Positions 62,221 to 64,000 of a stretch of 64,000 nucleotides of DNA are shown here, piece by piece (position 1 is the stretch's first letter; each line of letters starts with the position of its first letter). Where the stretch lies: NCBI RefSeq assembly GCF_025717045.1, contig NZ_JAOVZN010000005.1, positions 124,001 through 188,000 of the forward strand. The letters run 5' to 3'. Under the pieces are notes generated by a model, which did no database searches, had not been told where the DNA came from, and worked only from the letters and a program-made list of their open reading frames with translations. A program made the translations under genes and the position numbers. Source of the DNA: Flavobacterium sp. SH_e (GTDB taxonomy: Bacteria > Bacteroidota > Bacteroidia > Flavobacteriales > Flavobacteriaceae).

Positions 62221-63609
62221 TTATTGTTTTCTTGCTATTTGTGCCATTAATTCTGCTTCAGTAACTAATTTACCATTTGCGTAGGCGTTTGCTTGCATAT
62301 GACAAATTCCTCTTCTGATAGGAGAAATTAACTCACATTTAAAGATTAAAGTATCACCTGGCAATACTTTGTGTTTAAATTTAACATTATCAATTTTCAT
62401 GAAATATGTCAAATAATTTTCAGGATCTGGAACAGTGCTTAACACTAAAATCCCACCTGTTTGTGCCATTGCTTCTACAATTAATACACCTGGCATAACT
62501 GGAGCTTCTGGAAAGTGACCTACAAAGAAATTCTCATTCATAGTAACATTTTTCAATCCTACTACGTGACGATCAGACATTTCGATAATTCTGTCGATCA
62601 ACAAGAATGGAGGTCTGTGAGGAAGCATTGACATAATTTTATGAATATCCATCAATGGTTCTTGATGCAAATCATAAGTAGGAACATGATTTCTCTGCTC
62701 TATTTTGATAATTTTTGCCAATTTCTTTGCAAATTGAGTATTTACAAAGTGCCCTGGTTTATTAGCAATAATTTTTCCTTGAATGCGAACTCCAATAAGA
62801 GATAAATCTCCAATAACATCAAGCAATTTGTGTCTTGCAGCTTCGTTTGGATAATGTAAAGTTAAGTTATCTAAAACTCCATTTGGTTTTACAGAAATTT
62901 CTTCTTTACCAAATGCCTTCTTTAAATTAGCCATTGTAGATTCAGAGATTTCTTTATCTACATAAACAATTGCATTATTTAAATCTCCTCCTTTAATAAG
63001 TCCGTGCTCTAACAATGACTCTAATTCATGTAAGAAACTAAAAGTTCTAGAACTTGCAATTTCTTGTTTAAAATCAGATAAGCTTTTAAGCGTAGCATTT
63101 TGAGTACCTAATACTTTTGTACCAAAATCTACCATAGTTGTTACTTGATATTCATCGCTTGGCATAACAAGAATTTCGCTTCCTGTAGCTTCGTCTGTAA
63201 AAGAGATTACTTCTTTTACTACGTAAACATTACGTTGCGCGTCTTGTTCTTCAATTCCTGCCTTTTCAATCGCTTCAACAAAATATTTTGATGAACCATC
63301 CATAATTGGAAGTTCAGAGGCATTCAATTCAATAATAATGTTATCCAAATCGCAGCCAACTACTGCAGCTAAAACGTGCTCTGGTGTTTGAATTTTTACA
63401 CCTAATTTCTCAAGATTTGTTCCTCTTTGAGTATTAACAACATAATTAGCATCAGCCTCAATGACTGGTTGGCCTTGCAAATCTACTCTTACAAAAGTGA
63501 AACCATTATTAACGGGAGCAGGTTTAAAAGTCATTGTAACTTCTTTTCCAGTATGTAATCCAACTCCTGTTAGTGAAATTTCATTCTTGATGGTCTTCTG
63601 TTTAACCAT
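62221..63609 (-). CDS. lpxC/fabZ: Fused UDP-3-O-acyl-GlcNAc deacetylase / 3-hydroxyacyl-ACP dehydratase
   Basis: A 462-residue fusion joining the committed lipid A step to fatty-acid dehydration. The LpxC half (about 1-305) has G-V-G-L-H-T-G near residue 15 and zinc ligands in Q-T-P-E-H-V-L near residue 73 and H-K-L-L-D-V-I-G-D near 234, and the catalytic His in K-P-G-H-F near 260. The FabZ half (about 315-462) has the active His in L-P-H-R-P-P-F near residue 331 and Glu in V-M-P-G-V-L-I-V-E-A-M near 371. The start at 63609 is preferred because it gives M-V-K-Q-K-T; an ATG nine bases earlier is in frame. The fusion is characteristic of Bacteroidetes. Confidence 0.95.
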   Translation of the reverse strand: MVKQKTIKNEISLTGVGLHTGKEVTMTFKPAPVNNGFTFVRVDLQGQPVIEADANYVVNTQRGTNLEKLGVKIQTPEHVLAAVVGCDLDNIIIELNASELPIMDGSSKYFVEAIEKAGIEEQDAQRNVYVVKEVISFTDEATGSEILVMPSDEYQVTTMVDFGTKVLGTQNATLKSLSDFKQEIASSRTFSFLHELESLLEHGLIKGGDLNNAIVYVDKEISESTMANLKKAFGKEEISVKPNGVLDNLTLHYPNEAARHKLLDVIGDLSLIGVRIQGKIIANKPGHFVNTQFAKKLAKIIKIEQRNHVPTYDLHQEPLMDIHKIMSMLPHRPPFLLIDRIIEMSDRHVVGLKNVTMNENFFVGHFPEAPVMPGVLIVEAMAQTGGILVLSTVPDPENYLTYFMKIDNVKFKHKVLPGDTLIFKCELISPIRRGICHMQANAYANGKLVTEAELMAQIARKQ

Positions 63610-63630
63610 TATTTCCATTTTTTGGGTTTA

Positions 63631-64000
63631 TTATTTGTGTTTCTTTAATTCATCAACTTCTGCAACAATCTTAGGCAGATTTTTGAAGTGTACATATGAT
63701 TTATTGTAATCGCTGTATCCAAGTGCTGGAGAGCCTTGTAATACTTCATCGTCTTTAATGTTTCTTGCAACTCCTGACTGCGCCTGAAGTCTAACATTAT
63801 TCCCTATAATTAAGTGGCCTGCAATTCCAACTTGTCCTCCAATCATACAGTTTTCACCAATTTTAGTAGAACCAGCAACACCGCTTTGAGCAGCAATTAC
63901 AGTATTTTTACCAATTTCAACATTGTGAGCAATCATAATTTGATTGTCTAGCTTAACTCCTCTTCTTATTATAGTAGAACCTAAAGTTGCTCTGTCTATT
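63631..64000 (-). CDS. lpxD: UDP-3-O-acylglucosamine N-acyltransferase (partial, runs off window)
   Basis: C-terminal part of LpxD, whose reading frame continues through the window edge at 64000. The visible part reads [10 protein letters not shown] at its start, then [12 protein letters not shown] with the catalytic His, hexapeptide repeats [12 protein letters not shown] and the family's ending G-S-P-A-L. It lies 21 bp upstream of lpxC/fabZ, so the block order is lpxD-lpxC/fabZ-lpxA-efp. The N-terminal domain is outside the window. Confidence 0.92.
   Translation of the reverse strand, partial: IDRATLGSTIIRRGVKLDNQIMIAHNVEIGKNTVIAAQSGVAGSTKIGENCMIGGQVGIAGHLIIGNNVRLQAQSGVARNIKDDEVLQGSPALGYSDYNKSYVHFKNLPKIVAEVDELKKHK

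Overview
The window looks like chromosomal DNA of a Flavobacterium-type member of the Bacteroidetes. It is AT-rich, and many gene starts are preceded by the TAnnTTTG -7 box of that phylum. Lineage-typical traits include a fused LpxC-FabZ, a single-chain alpha/beta E1 of the 2-oxoacid dehydrogenase type, a bifunctional HisB and HisIE, and many small secreted proteins ending their signal peptide in -FAQ or -YSQ. I saw no phage, IS, CRISPR, rRNA or tRNA. The species assignment is inference.

Layout. 1-9.5 kb: DinB-like protein, nucleoside phosphorylase, SUI1/YciH, a 2-oxoglutarate oxygenase, fused E1 dehydrogenase, a Crp/Fnr regulator with an MDR oxidoreductase, a lipoprotein, and an MscS channel. 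9.6-17.5 kb: two helicases, type II NADH dehydrogenase, DUF4242 protein, Bcr/CflA exporter and secreted small proteins. 17.5-23.2 kb: a 117-bp tandem repeat, a cNMP/CBS/DUF294 protein with a degenerate DnaQ-type partner, and acetyl-CoA synthetase. 23.7-31.8 kb: branched-chain amino acid genes leuA-leuB and ilvD-ilvB-ilvN-ilvC (minus strand). 32-37 kb: TPR-like protein, M1 peptidase, CBM9-like protein. 37-44.9 kb: complete his operon hisG-D-C-B-H-A-F-IE (minus strand). 45-54.6 kb: two-component system, LTA-synthase-like sulfatase, S1/P1-type nuclease or phospholipase, YeiH with a LysR regulator. 54.6-64 kb: VWA-like membrane protein, fabG, sucD, and the lipid A block lpxD(partial)-lpxC/fabZ-lpxA-efp-lpxD2.

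The strongest regulatory observations are two uncatalogued leader peptides followed by Rho-independent terminators. A 19-residue peptide with four consecutive His codons precedes hisG, and a 24-residue peptide with runs of Ile and Val codons precedes ilvD. Each lies between a Bacteroidetes -7 promoter box and a terminator, as expected for ribosome-mediated attenuation. For his I can also see an 8-bp antiterminator pairing.

The second theme is intergenic repeats. Many gaps carry inverted repeats whose arms are built from short tandem words of about 7-13 bp, in several unrelated families. Most gaps inside the his operon have one, and each is a different family. Other signals are an 11-bp-phased TTAA array between the response-regulator gene and the sulfatase gene, a Crp/Fnr-like palindrome placed near -43 of the MDR oxidoreductase, and loss of key catalytic residues in the DnaQ-fold protein.
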